From positions 25,196,465 through 25,260,464 of the forward strand of contig OY754468.1 in assembly GCA_963575645.1 (NCBI GenBank): DNA of 64,000 bases. Reading direction: 5' to 3'. Of the stretch, positions 1 to 9,260 are shown piece by piece (within the stretch, counting starts at the first letter, position 1; every line of letters starts with the position of its first letter). Under the pieces are notes generated by a model. The model was given only the letters and a program-made list of their open reading frames with translations, was not told where the DNA came from and did no database searches. This DNA is from Xanthostigma xanthostigma. Lineage: Eukaryota > Arthropoda > Insecta > Raphidioptera > Raphidiidae. The position numbers were made by a program, and so were the translations under genes.

Positions 1-41
1 TATAATTCAACTGAACTTACTTTTCAAATCCTACTCATAAG

Positions 42-999
42 TAGAGATGACACAAACGGGTCTTTTTAGTGATCTGCATCTTTGCATCTGGATCCCATAT
101 GTGAGCCGGCTCACTGAACCGGTTCAAAAAGAGCCGAGTTCTGAATATGTTATTCGAGTCAACTGAGCCACTGAGCCAACTGAGTTACTTGAGTCAAGTC
201 AATCATATCACCTAATATCATGCCCACAGAACAGTATATCTGTGATCATGCCAGTGACTGACTCACATATTATAAGGCGGGGTTTTACAGATTCCCACGC
301 ATTTGCTCAACCAATTACATGCTAATAGTTAAATATATTATTTATTGAATTTGAATTCAAGTTCAACCATATACTTACACACAAATTTAAAGTATTGTTT
401 GGGTATTTTTCAATAATATTTATTGAAGAGTTCTAACCAGACGTTAAACATAGATTTGAATATTGTTTGGGTATCATATGCGTTCATAATAATTTTTGTG
501 ATCCGTGGTTGTTAATAATACATTATTTAAAAAAATGAGCTGCCGGAAATATAGTGAAGTGTGGAACCATTTTGAAGATTTAGGCGAAAGTACTGCAAAA
601 TGTAAATATTGTTCCATTGTGTGCAAAATTTCAAAAGGATCAACAGGAAAGTTAGCTCGACACATGAAAAATAAGCATCCCTTAATTATATTACGGTATG
701 CAATACAATACTTTAAATAGTTGTGACTTAATTAAGTGAGACACTGTCGTATTGGACCGCCAAGTGCATACTGAGTACACTGTATAGTTGTATAATGTAT
801 ACCTATTATAGAATGCATAGCCAAACATATGCATGAGTCATTTGAGCTGACAGATACTTCTGGTTCCGTGTGTTAAGTGTTTCACTGAGTTATGCGGATC
901 CGTTGAGCCGTCGGCTCATAAAAACGTGAGCCGGCTCACACGGATCTTCTGTCGGAGTCGGCTCTTTGAACCGGTTCAGATCTGAGTTACCCAAGCCTA
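42..999 (+). mobile_element. Non-autonomous hAT element with 8-bp target duplication
   Basis: The element is bounded by a perfect 8-bp direct repeat CTCATAAG (34-41 and 1000-1007), the target-duplication length of the hAT superfamily. The left end reads TAGAGATGACAC and the inverted right end TAGGCTTGGGTA, imperfect but sharing the hAT-like TAG....TG pattern. Both subterminal regions carry perfect 12-bp palindromes: TGAGCCGGCTCA at 102-113 and 927-938, TGAACCGGTTCA at 115-126 and 967-978, plus TGAGCCG-T-CGGCTCA at 904-918. The only coding capacity is the BED-finger exon at 535-720; the catalytic part of a transposase is absent, so it must have been mobilised by a full-length relative. Confidence 0.8.
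535..720 (+). CDS. BED-type zinc finger, hAT transposase N-terminal exon
   Basis: This 61-codon frame encodes the classic BED finger: SEVWNHF (aromatic W and F), then AKCKYC (the zinc-binding CxxC), GSTGKLARH and MKNKHP (the H-x5-H pair). BED fingers bind DNA at the N-terminus of hAT transposases and ZBED proteins. I chose the ATG at 535, which places SCRKYSEVW directly at the N-terminus; an in-frame GTG lies 30 bases upstream. After the finger the frame runs only 14 residues to a stop, with no catalytic or dimerisation region. A GT in 'acggtatgc' near 694 could be a remnant splice donor from an ancestral multi-exon transposase. It lies inside the element at 42-999. Expression is unknown. Confidence 0.75.
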   Translation: MSCRKYSEVWNHFEDLGESTAKCKYCSIVCKISKGSTGKLARHMKNKHPLIILRYAIQYFK

Positions 1000-1007
1000 C
1001 TCATAAG

Positions 1008-1980
1008 GCTTAAAGAAATTATTTTATACTTTTTAGTTCGTTTTAAAAACGTAGTATATTAAAAAAATATTTCTTTATTTCCACATTTTCTTGTATTCTG
1101 ATCTAATTCTGAGTTAAATAAAACTTTCAAGTTTCTATCTCATCAGGAAGTTACCTTAAAATCAATTACAAAATTCCACCCGGACATACAAGAAAGCGAG
1201 TTAATCAAAACGTGGTAACAAATCTTTGATTAACGTCTGAATAGAAATCTTCAAATAAATTTAATTTATTTGAAAATGTGGTAACAATCTACTGAAAATG
1301 TACATTCTCCTTTTAGGTATTGGAATCGACTATCGAGACACTGAATGTGGCTTACGCAAAAGCTAAAATTTATGTCGCGGCCTTTTGTCAATTAAAAGTT
1401 AGCTTTCTGTTTTCTCAACATTCTTCGTATTGCAAAGAAACTCGCGTATCTTCAATCTCGATAACTTATTTCGAGATGAAAGACTTGTGAGTATAAGACT
1501 CTTAGTTTCTTTTTTCATTCTTTTCATTTACAAACAGACGGAAGGCTCATTATTTGTAGGTAACTCATGTAATATGTATATTATAATAAGTACACAAGGC
1601 TGTACGCTAATGGCCTCAGTTGTCGTGCGTCTATCATATGCACTCTTTTTCTCTAGCTCAACATAAGGAAACCGAATCTTAAATAAGAAAACTTTTTATC
1701 TAAATAGAAAATGTTTCCTGAAGAATCGGTTGAAAGCGCCTATAGAAAACTTTGAAACAGGGTTGTGTCTAGTTAATTTTGCGCTCTGAGCATAGACTCC
1801 TCCGAATTTTTGTGGTAGATTTTAAAATTTCACAATACCCGTTTTTCATATTTTTATTCTTAAAGTGCATATTTAGTATATTTTTACAAGATAATTATTA
1901 CGAAATCTGAAGAAAGGGAATGTATAGTTCACGAGTATAGTCTTGATTGCTGCTGGTATATAGGTATATGGTATAATGGT
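1008..1980. other. AT-rich spacer, no gene seen
   Basis: No coding similarity seen. The stretch 1222-1275 (aatctttgattaacgtctga and onward) is a copy of a dispersed repeat also present near 21845, 32500 and 33262. The short frames here have no recognisable motif. Confidence 0.5.
1222..1275 (+). repeat. Dispersed short repeat, copy 1 of 4
   Basis: Contains TTTGATTAACGTCTGAATAG followed by TTCAAATAAAT. Related copies lie at 21845-21925 (inverted), 32500-32577 (direct) and 33262-33310 (inverted). The longer copies end in TTTCTCAGACCAT. I could not assign the family; it resembles a degraded MITE end. Confidence 0.55.
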
Positions 1981-1981
1981 A

Positions 1982-2554
1982 TACAGTATGTAAACGCGTA
2001 AGGCGCACATAGGAAAATTAGCATTGGGAAAAAATACTTGGATCAGAGTTAGCCGTGACTGCATTAATTGTTATTTCTATTGAATTATCGTGATAATCTT
2101 GAGGATTTCTATTTTATTTTTATTTTACTTGGCTTTTTTAATAATAAAAAGCTCTTATAAATCATTATTTTATTTTTTTGTACAAAAATAAAACCAAAAA
2201 AAAACAACTCCATCTGTTTGGAAACATTTCATTCAAAAATTGTCTGACTGGTATGACGTATGCGCGTTGGTAAATCAGTGACCCAATGTCTTTAGGTTCA
2301 ACACGAATAGGCGGAGATATTTGATCTCGCACCATATTTAAGTATTTTTGGGAATTTAATGTCCCATTAATAAAAAAAGTCCGATTATGTTGTAATCTTT
2401 TGAATATTTTCTTCGGTAGTATACACATTCATTTTGCAAAAGAATATTATCTGTCAAATTGAAAAACAAGATTTCAAGGCTCACTCTAATCCAGTCATTT
2501 TTTCCCAATGTTAATTTCTCTATGTGCACCTTACGTGTTTACATAGGTACTGTA
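1982..2554 (-). mobile_element. Internally deleted mariner-like element with long terminal inverted repeats
   Basis: The left end (1982-2057, TACAGTATGTAAACGCG...) and the inverse of the right end (2480-2554, TACAGTACCTATGTAAACAC...) match over about 75 bp with a 4-bp indel and scattered substitutions. Both ends are flanked by TA, the target duplication of the Tc1/mariner superfamily. Between them is a residual transposase fragment on the minus strand (2165-2428). At 573 bp it is far shorter than a full element, so it is a deletion derivative. Confidence 0.72.
2165..2428 (-). pseudogene. Mariner-family transposase fragment (central catalytic region)
   Basis: The minus-strand frame reads FFINGTLNSQKYLNMVRDQI, then VRQFLNEMFPNRW after a degraded stretch. 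In insect DDE transposases of the mariner/IS630 group the same order is F-x-G-T-L-N...YL...I, then a WFQQDGAPPHY block carrying the second aspartate, then VR.FLNE.FP.RW. Here the WFQQDG block has decayed to LIYQRA, so a catalytic aspartate is missing. The N-terminal HTH and the final WPPRSPDLTPLDF block are absent. It is a non-functional relic inside the element 1982-2554. A different piece of the same family, covering the final block, lies at 14064-14324. Confidence 0.7.
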
Positions 2555-2556
2555 TA

Positions 2557-3573
2557 TTATCGCCAAAATGAAGATATCAAACGTCGATTTTCCTTGATTA
2601 AATGATTCGATTTACTTCCTACGCGACGATAACAGTCTGGAAGAAGTACACTTTTTAGTGTTATGTATCAAAATTGAAAAAAACGGAACACTTATATGGC
2701 ACTTCGGTGTCTGTCCGTTTGTCACAAACTCTGAGAATCAAACGGCACAAACTGGAGACTTGAAGTATGGCACAGTTATGTCATAGCCAGATGCCCTTGT
2801 GGATAAATAATTCGGATAATTATTGATAAAATAGGGGGGCAAACAGTTTTGAAAAAATGAAAAAAATTCTACCTTATCTAGTGGGGTGTCGAATGTAATT
2901 TAATTCGGTTAATTTTGTCTATAAAAAAAAATAAAAACTATGAACATTGCTTGTCCCACCTTATTTATTGCTAAAGTGCTAAAATTGGAAATATCAGAAA
3001 TTTTAGGCAAAATATGAACTAAAGTCCAAACGCCAAACCATATGGAAACAAAAAACACTTTATGTCATAATAACAGAAGTAGTCCATTAATATTACTTTT
3101 AAAATTTTTCCAAAAAATCTCTTGAAATTGCTGTCTTCCACCATATACCTTGAAAAATATGATTCGCAAAAAAATCAAGGTAATTAAAGTTATCAGCATT
3201 GCATTAAATAAGAATGTTTGGTGTATAAAACATATTACTTGATGCAAGTCCGGGTGGTACTTGACCGCTTTTTTATAATAAAAATATGTATGTATGTCGC
3301 AGGGTATAGGGATTACTGGAAAAATAATTAAAAATATATTTTGAAGCTTTAGTTCGTTTATTTTTCATTTTCACTCTGTAGGGTGCAGCCTACACTAAAG
3401 TATTTTTTTTTCTTTTTAAGGCAAAGGGCCATGATCTACAATAGAATACAACAATTACTTTATATTTATGTAATCGATAAACGTTATGTAAAGCATTTAT
3501 TTATTAATTGAACAGAATACAAGTTCTTTTTTATTTTATTTGATTATGACGTATAAACCAGCTGTATGAAATA
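2557..3573. other. AT-rich spacer with degraded repeats
   Basis: No gene seen. Around 3246-3272 the sequence 'gtccgggtggtacttgaccg' resembles the inverse of the 'aaccggccaagtg...cggac' repeat found at 20304. The text near 2700-2760 resembles 5' regions of similar insect repeats but is too degraded to assign. Confidence 0.4.
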
Positions 3574-5159
3574 TAGTTAAGGCCGCGGTGACAAAAGTGC
3601 CTTGCAACTCCCAAACGGGTTACGGATGAGAAGCACGTTTTTGTATAGTTCGAGTGTCGTTCTCGAAATCCGTGTTGTCGAGTAGGGGTCTGGCGTTCGG
3701 CGTTGAGCGGCTATAGTATTTTTTCCGAATTTTGCCCAGCGGTTCCAAAAATCATTTTCCAAACGGATGAAAATTACTGGAGGGCATCTACGCAAACCCC
3801 CAATTACCGGAAAAATATTTTCATCCGATTTGATATTTGCAAAGAGCTCTTACAGAAGCTCTAAAAAAATGGAAAAAAAGGGGGGGGAATTTCCTCATTT
3901 GAACTTGAAATTTGGCAGGGAGATATAGTTCGTGTCTGAGAATATGTAAAAAAATTTTTTCTGCTCTATGTATCGCGATCGCTTTGTAACAATTTTCCAA
4001 AATTTAAATGGGCCAAATTTGATAAAGTAATTCCAAAATGGATGAAAATTTGCCCACAGGTTCTTTGACACCTACAGAACATCGAAAAATTATTTTCATC
4101 TAAATTTGTTGCGGTCAAGTCCAGATCATCCATAATAATGCTCCGATATATTCATTATCACGGGAAACTGCAGGATCTGAATGTTCAATCTTTAATGTGG
4201 AAAGGCCGATTACAATCAAATTGTGTATTATTGTCCTAAACATTGATGAGACTATTTTCCTCTGATTTGACGATTATGAAGGGAACACTCCGACTTTTGG
4301 ACCGTGTGAACGTTCCAAGCGCATACTTCATCCACAAATTAGCTAGTATCTCTTTACTAGCGTTTGACTCGCTTTGCTCGTGAATTAAATTTGGTTATTA
4401 TATAGGCCGATTGATACCAAAGTATATATGTATACCCACATATTATCAGAGGAAAGTTCTGATGAAGTTCAATTACAAAATCTAAAAAAATATTTACTTA
4501 CCATTGAATAGTCACTCACTATTTCACCGCCTCTCGGGAGCATATCATTTTTTTTAAATATTTTTAAACCAGAGACAAAGAAGTTTATGAAACTCTCATC
4601 TAAATCTCGTAGAAAATTTACGGAGAACTCCGGGATCAAAATCACGCGCGCTGGCGGGGTTTTTTGTTATTTGGCATAGTTTAGCCAGGCGCATTTTGGA
4701 TGAAAACTTTTTTTTCTAATAACATAAATAATAACCATTCATATCAGTCCGGTTGCATGCATGCGGCTGATGATTTTTTTCATTTCGGAGTCTGGGTCCA
4801 TTTAATTGTACTGCAGGCTACGGCAAGGATCAAATCGGATGAAAATATTTTTCCGGTAATTGGGGGTTTGCGTAGATGCCCTCCAGTAATTTTCATCCGT
4901 TTGGGAAATGATTTTTGGAACCGCTGGGCAAAATTCGGAAAAAATACTATAGCCGCTCAACGCCGAACGCCAGACCCCTACTCGACAACACGGATTTCGA
5001 GAATGACACTCGAACTATACAAAAATTGGTTGTCTGTAAAGTCGGTTTACGGACGATAGTTTTACGTGATAACGTATTCCGTAATACATAACCTAAATTT
5101 ATATAATAATTCGAATCTATGATATTGCATCTTTCTCTTCAAATTTAGGTAAATTTTAT

Positions 5160-5450
5160 TAAGTAGAATAATAAAACACTATAAAAAGTACACTATTATT
5201 ATATAAAAAACAACTATGGCATGTATCTCTTTTGCGCATGCGCCGATTTTCCCCAAAAAATTTACAAAAATTTCTAGTAAAAATAGATAGAGTAAAAACC
5301 GTTTTAAAAACTATATTATTATTATATAAAACATCATTATAAGAGATATATTCTTTTACGCATGCGCCAATGTTCCCCAAAAACAATAGGCCACTTCATA
5401 TTTGCATATCAAACATCCTCCCAAAATTTGGTTTCAATCCGCTTATCTTT
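5160..5450 (+). repeat. Repeat with 'cgcatgcgccgattttcccc' core, two tandem units
   Basis: Two related units (about 5160-5275 and 5290-5450) each contain an ATTATTATATAAAA stretch followed by CGCATGCGCC and TTCCCCAAAAA. A third copy is at 26570-26740, where the same text continues into TTTGGTTTCAATCCGCTCATC. I recognise this as a dispersed insect repeat but cannot name it. Confidence 0.6.
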
Positions 5451-5499
5451 GGTGTCGGAATGATAAGAAATGTCAAAAGTGACGTTTGATACTGTCAAA

Positions 5500-5850
5500 C
5501 TATTATGTTCTAATAATAATTAGTTATTCCAATAGTTAACTTAGAAGGCGTTGCATTTCAGAAAATACTAATGTCAAAAAATTGAATTAAACATTAGAAA
5601 TGCAGCCGTTTACATGTTAAGACAAGACATACGTTATATTCTAATTTCCATGTACGGCAAACAAAGACGACCGACCGCGTCGCGCGCGCGCCATGCATTA
5701 GACAACATTGCATTTATACAGCTATTTTTTTCTATATAAATTTGTATAAAAAAACTGTTTAGGCAAATTCTGTTATACGAAATCTATGTAAAATGTTCTC
5801 CTCTTTCGTTTAAGACTGGTTTCAAACCGATCTGATTTAAATTGAGCGAG
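5500..5850 (+). repeat. Segment duplicated in inverted orientation at 60690-61097
   Basis: Shared blocks include 'aataattagttattc', 'aaggcgttgcattt', 'tctatgtaaaatgttctcct' and 'gtttaagac'; the same blocks occur in reverse order and complement at 60690-61097. Divergence is substantial, so this is an old shared repeat rather than a recent duplication. Confidence 0.6.
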
Positions 5851-6060
5851 AAATTAGCAAAAAGCACGCACAGGATCAGGCGGAACGTTACGCGTTAGGA
5901 ACGTTAGGAACGTTACGTTACACTTTTTCGTGCATGCAGTCGGTGTTTTATCAATTTATAATATTGGTGATTCATCAATTTATAAGACGTTATCACGTCA
6001 AAACGTGCTTCTCATCCGTTTGGGAGTTGCAAGGCACTTTTGTCACCGCGGCCCTAACTA

Positions 6061-6535
6061 ATAGAACAGATTAATAATTATTTAAAACTTGAACTCTAGG
6101 TTTATTACACATGATACTCAACCATTAGAATATTATGTAGGCTGCATTCTTCAATAGGAATTTAAGGGTTAACTTGAAAAATGTGGATTAAAAACTTTTA
6201 GTGTTTATAAACGTAAGCGTGCAGAAAGTTGGCCAGGTCTATTTGGCGATGTTTTTCAAGCAGTGTTTGATGTGGCGCCAGTTAGGTCGTTATTAGCTTC
6301 TCACGGCATCAAAACCCGGGAAAACCATTATAATAATACACATCATACCGTCGCGCCGCTCAGCTCGCTCTACGGTTTGATCTATCTATTCGAAGTACGC
6401 AGACAACGCGAATACTGTTTTATTGTTATTGCTTCTCCTTTTCTGTTTAAAATGTTCGAAAGAATGCTCATGGATTATAATTTATACCGGAACTTAAAAA
6501 TAGCAGTAAAATATACACACACGTCTTATTATTAA
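6061..6535. other. Unassigned stretch
   Basis: A 90-codon frame at 6263-6535 has no recognisable domain and no codon-bias signal I can judge. It ends against the Helitron-like repeat at 6536. I see no supported feature. Confidence 0.4.
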
Positions 6536-6935
6536 CTGGCGGTCCGGCCCGGTTTCACCCGGGTGCGATAGATATTATTCTGCGAAATGTATTTCGTTTG
6601 TAGGCGCGGCGTCTGAACTAATAGCTTTGAGCAAATTCTACTAGATTTGCTTCTGAACTAATAGCTTTGAGTGAATTATATTAGATGTCGCTACTTGGTA
6701 CTAAAACAGTTTTTTTGTTTGGTTCTGAACTAATAGCTTTGAGTAAATTCTATCAGATGTCGCTATATGTTATTAAAACAGTTTTTTTGAGAAAGCACCG
6801 TAATTTTGTACAAAATATTTAATAAAAACTATCCTTTAGCGTAAGTTGTATCAAGAAGACACATTTACAAAATTTCATTAAAATCGGTTTAGTGGTTTCG
6901 GAGATTAGCGCGGCCAAAATAATATTGTGACAAGA
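6536..6935 (-). mobile_element. Helitron-like repeat with amplified internal units
   Basis: Read on the minus strand the 3' end is ...CCCGGGTGAAACCGGGCCGG..GCCAG, matching the CG-rich hairpin and CTAG end of the better copies at 10589 and 12369, but with CCAG. Internally 'tctgaactaatagctttgag' recurs at about 6610, 6652 and 6723, followed by AGATGTCGCTA and CAGTTTTTTT: an internally amplified unit of roughly 70-80 bp. The end toward 6935 ('gtttcggagattagcgcg') is the standard 5' part of this repeat class. Confidence 0.6.
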
Positions 6936-6943
6936 GAATTCTA

Positions 6944-7488
6944 TATACAGGTGATCCATTTTAATCTTACCAGGCAGATATTTGAAAGCAGTGGGGTAAA
7001 AAAAACTTTCCCAAAAAATGTTGTACGGTTGTTAAGAGGACATCGTTCGGGGACACAATCATCCCCCTTACCCCAACCCCCCTCGGGGGGTGGGGGTAAG
7101 TCGAATTTTTTAAAATCTCGTCCTGTTCATAAAATAATAAAAAAAAAATACTTTTCACCTGTAATTTTCTCAATTACCTTCTCATTGAACTTCGAAAAAT
7201 TTGATTTTGATAGCTCGGTAACTTGACATATTTGCATTTTAGAAAAAAAGTTTTCAACGAGAGTTGTATTTTTTTGGAACTCAATCAAAATGCGTCATCA
7301 AAAATGGGGGTTGCTATTTAAAAAAATCGACTTACCCCCACCACCGAGGAGGGTTGAGGGTAAGGGGAATGATTGTGCCCCCGAATGATGTCCCCCTAAC
7401 AACCGTACAACTTTTGTTGGAAACTTTTTTTTAACCCCACTGTTTTCAAATGTCTGCCTGGTATGATTAAAATGGATCACTCTGTATA
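6944..7488. mobile_element. Mariner-type MITE with ~170-bp inverted arms
   Basis: The arms (6944-7112 and 7325-7488) are inverted copies starting TATACAG..TGATCCATTTTAA and running through a G/C-rich block 'accccaac'/'gggtgggggtaagtcga'. Both ends lie in TATATACAG, consistent with TA target duplication of Tc1/mariner elements. The interior is AT-rich with no transposase. The paired frames at 6927-7226 and 7298-7522 are mirror translations of the arms. It sits between two Helitron-like fragments and probably inserted into one. Confidence 0.72.
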
Positions 7489-7492
7489 TAGA

Positions 7493-7905
7493 TATCGGAA
7501 AATTCTGCAAAATGTGTGTCATGGACGTGTCTATGAAAATTACTACAGCGCAGAAATATCTGAACTAATAGCTTTGACAACGTAGAAATTTCTGTACTAA
7601 TAGCTTTGAGCTAATTCTACCAGATGTTGCGAAATAAACAGTTTTTTTTTTTGACAGCGCAGAAATGTCTGAACTAGTAGCTTTGAGCAAAGTCTACCAG
7701 TTGTCGCTGCGTGGTATGAAAACAGTTTTTTTGACAATACACCGTCATTGTTGTACAAAATATTTCCAAACTATAGGTATACAAAAACCTTCCTCGTTTA
7801 TCGCTCTTTCTATTAGTGAAAATCGTATGAAAATCCGTTCGGTAGTTTTGAGTTTATCGCGTTCAGATAGGTAAACAGACGCGGCGTATATAGGTATATA
7901 GCTCA
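7493..7905 (-). mobile_element. Helitron-like repeat fragment with amplified units
   Basis: The segment shares 'atcggaaaattctgca' with the inverse of the Helitron at 12025-12369. It carries further copies of 'ctgaactaatagctttgag'-type units (about 7559, 7590, 7668) and then 'aaaccttcctcgtttatcgc' and 'gagtttatcgcgttcag', which is the 5' portion of the family on the minus strand. The same 'cttcctcgtttatcgctctt' text is the core of the tandem units in the 27.9-30.4 kb palindrome. Confidence 0.6.
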
Positions 7906-8113
7906 TTTCATGTAAAAAAAATAATATAGGCACATTTAATACCATTTCATGAGTCCAATTCGAATGTCTCTATGAATTTTACCAGGACCCAATTTAAAGA
8001 TATGGAAATCCTGAGGTGACGACTCCCAAGTGATAGAGGTTAATCATTCCAAATTAGTTCAAGTTTCTTCTCCCGAGAGGAATACGAGCAATTACTGCTC
8101 ACTCTGTATATTT

Positions 8114-8276
8114 TTGGATATTTTTTTCTAGACATTTATGCTTAGTTTCTGATACGACTTTCAATTTTAAATGTAGATTTAAGATCAACTAAATGCGGAG
8201 ATCTCCATTATTAAATCGAGATTTAAAGCTAGTCGTATCAGAAACCGAGCAGTAAATTTTTAAGAAGGAAAAAATA
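8114..8276. repeat. Small fold-back repeat
   Basis: Inverted arms 8114-8158 (TTAGTTTCTGATACGACTTT) and 8226-8276 (AAAGCTAGTCGTATCAGAAA) enclose a further short pair 'aatgtagattt'/'aaatcgagattt'. This looks like a MITE of ~160 bp. No coding content. Confidence 0.55.
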
Positions 8277-8559
8277 GACTACAAACAATAGATACTGTTA
8301 AAATATAAAGTTCAAAGAAAAAAAAAAAAACTTTTGCAAATTCTCATTTAGGTTTGCAACTTGCAGTGTACTTAACTATACAGGTTTTGTAACAAAACAT
8401 TTCTTGTAGAGTAGATGGACGGTTTAACCGAAAGAAGAACGGTCCCGTTCAGTTTTTTATTGGTTGCAGAGATCAGCCATTCCATAAATCGAACTGATAT
8501 ATGAGTATAGATTTAGCAGCGTTTGTGTAAAAGTTTTTTAATACAAGTACTTACAGTTG

Positions 8560-8720
8560 ATACTAGGCGAGATTCCGCGCATGCGTGTGTTTGTATTCGG
8601 GGTCATTTCACGCGGACTTTATTGGTTCGGTCGCGGCGATCAGTTTCTGCTGGTGCTAAACCTCATGCTGCTTTCCTTGCTGCCTTCGTACCTTCCGCTG
8701 ACTCATGGCATTCGATAAAC
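8560..8720 (+). promoter_or_regulatory. GC-elevated, promoter-like stretch (weak)
   Basis: In an otherwise AT-rich setting this stretch is rich in CpG and contains CCGCGCATGCGTG, close to the NRF-1-type palindrome GCGCATGCGC, and GGTCGCGGCGATCAGTTTC, where TCAGT matches the arthropod initiator. It could be a promoter or 5' exon on the plus strand, or a GC-rich transposon piece. No downstream coding frame supports a gene. Confidence 0.25.
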
Positions 8721-8875
8721 GACTGTTACATTTACGTTTAACGGTTTTTAGTTTATAAAAAAATCTATCTGTACTTGTGGCCAGTATTTATGACCAGTAT
8801 CAGAGATTAGACAAAGAATAAGAAAAGAAAAACTTCCGTCGTCTTTCTTGAAACTCGACTTCTTTAAAAAATCAA

Positions 8876-9093
8876 TATCTCATCAAAAACATAAAGAGTT
8901 CGATGCAAAGAACAAGTGACTTTGCCGAAAAAAAGAAATGGGAGCTAAGAAGGTGTCAAATTTTCAGTTGGCAAATTTATATACAAGACCCGTTTATAAA
9001 AACTTGTCACCTTCTTAGATCTTTTTCGGCACAGCCACTAATTGTCCTTTGTATCAAACTTAGCCCTTTTTCACACTTATGTTTTTGATGGGA
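8876..9093. repeat. Fold-back repeat, catcaaaaacata family
   Basis: Left arm 8879-8958 and right arm 9004-9092 are inverted copies: CATCAAAAACATAAAG... with GCCGAAAAA and TAAGAAGGTG in the left arm, and CACCTTCTTAGATC, TTTTTCGGC and TATGTTTTTGATG in the right. The small ORFs 8903-9088 and 9007-9210 are mirror translations of this hairpin. I associate this repeat text with lepidopteran genomes. Confidence 0.65.
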
Positions 9094-9149
9094 TTTCAAT
9101 ACGTTCTGTAAAGTTATATTGTTACTCATTCTACTAATATTATATAATA

Positions 9150-9260
9150 CTAGCGGTCCGGTTCGGCTTCGCCCGAATTTGTAGCTTGTCGCCGACTTGC
9201 GCTGCAACATTGGACTCCATGAAAAGCGCTTTTATTTAAACGCGATAATATATACTATAG
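9150..9260 (-). mobile_element. Helitron-like 3' end fragment
   Basis: On the minus strand the end is ...TTCGGGCGAAGCCGAACCGG followed by ACCGCTAG, a CG-rich hairpin above a CTAG terminus. The neighbouring 'gaaaagcgcttttatttaaa' is shared with fragments at 17800-17850, 21025-21060 and 39450, defining a second Helitron-like family. Confidence 0.6.

Larger units (their letters stand above)
5026..6000. mobile_element. Nested insertion sharing ends with the element at 42758-44237
   Basis: This block splits the right arm of the surrounding element. Its left end (TTGGTTGTCTGTAAAGTCGG and on to GTGATAACGT, 5026-5075) is nearly identical to the terminal repeats of the element at 42758-44237. Its right end (CTTATAAATTG.. 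reading inward from TGACGTGATAACG, ~5960-6000) matches internal arms of the same family and the fragment at 54405-54510. It contains the tandem repeat at 5160-5450 and the block at 5500-5850, which is shared in inverted form with 60690-61097. No transposase was found. The exact target duplication is obscured by A-runs at both junctions. Confidence 0.65.
3574..6060. mobile_element. Long-inverted-repeat DNA transposon, interrupted by a nested element
   Basis: The left arm (about 3574-3840) and right arm (about 4828-5025 continuing at 6001-6060) are inverted copies differing at only a few bases over ~260 bp. Ends read TAGTTARGGCCGCGGTGAC, and both are flanked by ATA (3571-3573; 6061-6063), a possible 3-bp target duplication. 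The right arm is split at 5025/6001 by a second element; the left arm shows the unbroken order 'tatagttcg...cacgttttt'. The interior (3841-4827) contains repeated CATCCG/CGGATG motifs and no transposase, so this is a non-autonomous element. The mirror-image ORFs at 3577-3795 and 4862-5059 are translations of the arms, not genes. Superfamily not determined. Confidence 0.72.

Noticed and set aside
3577-3795. Two homologous proteins at 3577-3795 (minus) and 4862-5059 (plus)
   Set aside because: They are the same transposon arm read from opposite sides of an inverted repeat.
6927-7522. Paired related frames at 6927-7226 and 7298-7522
   Set aside because: Mirror translations of the arms of a MITE.
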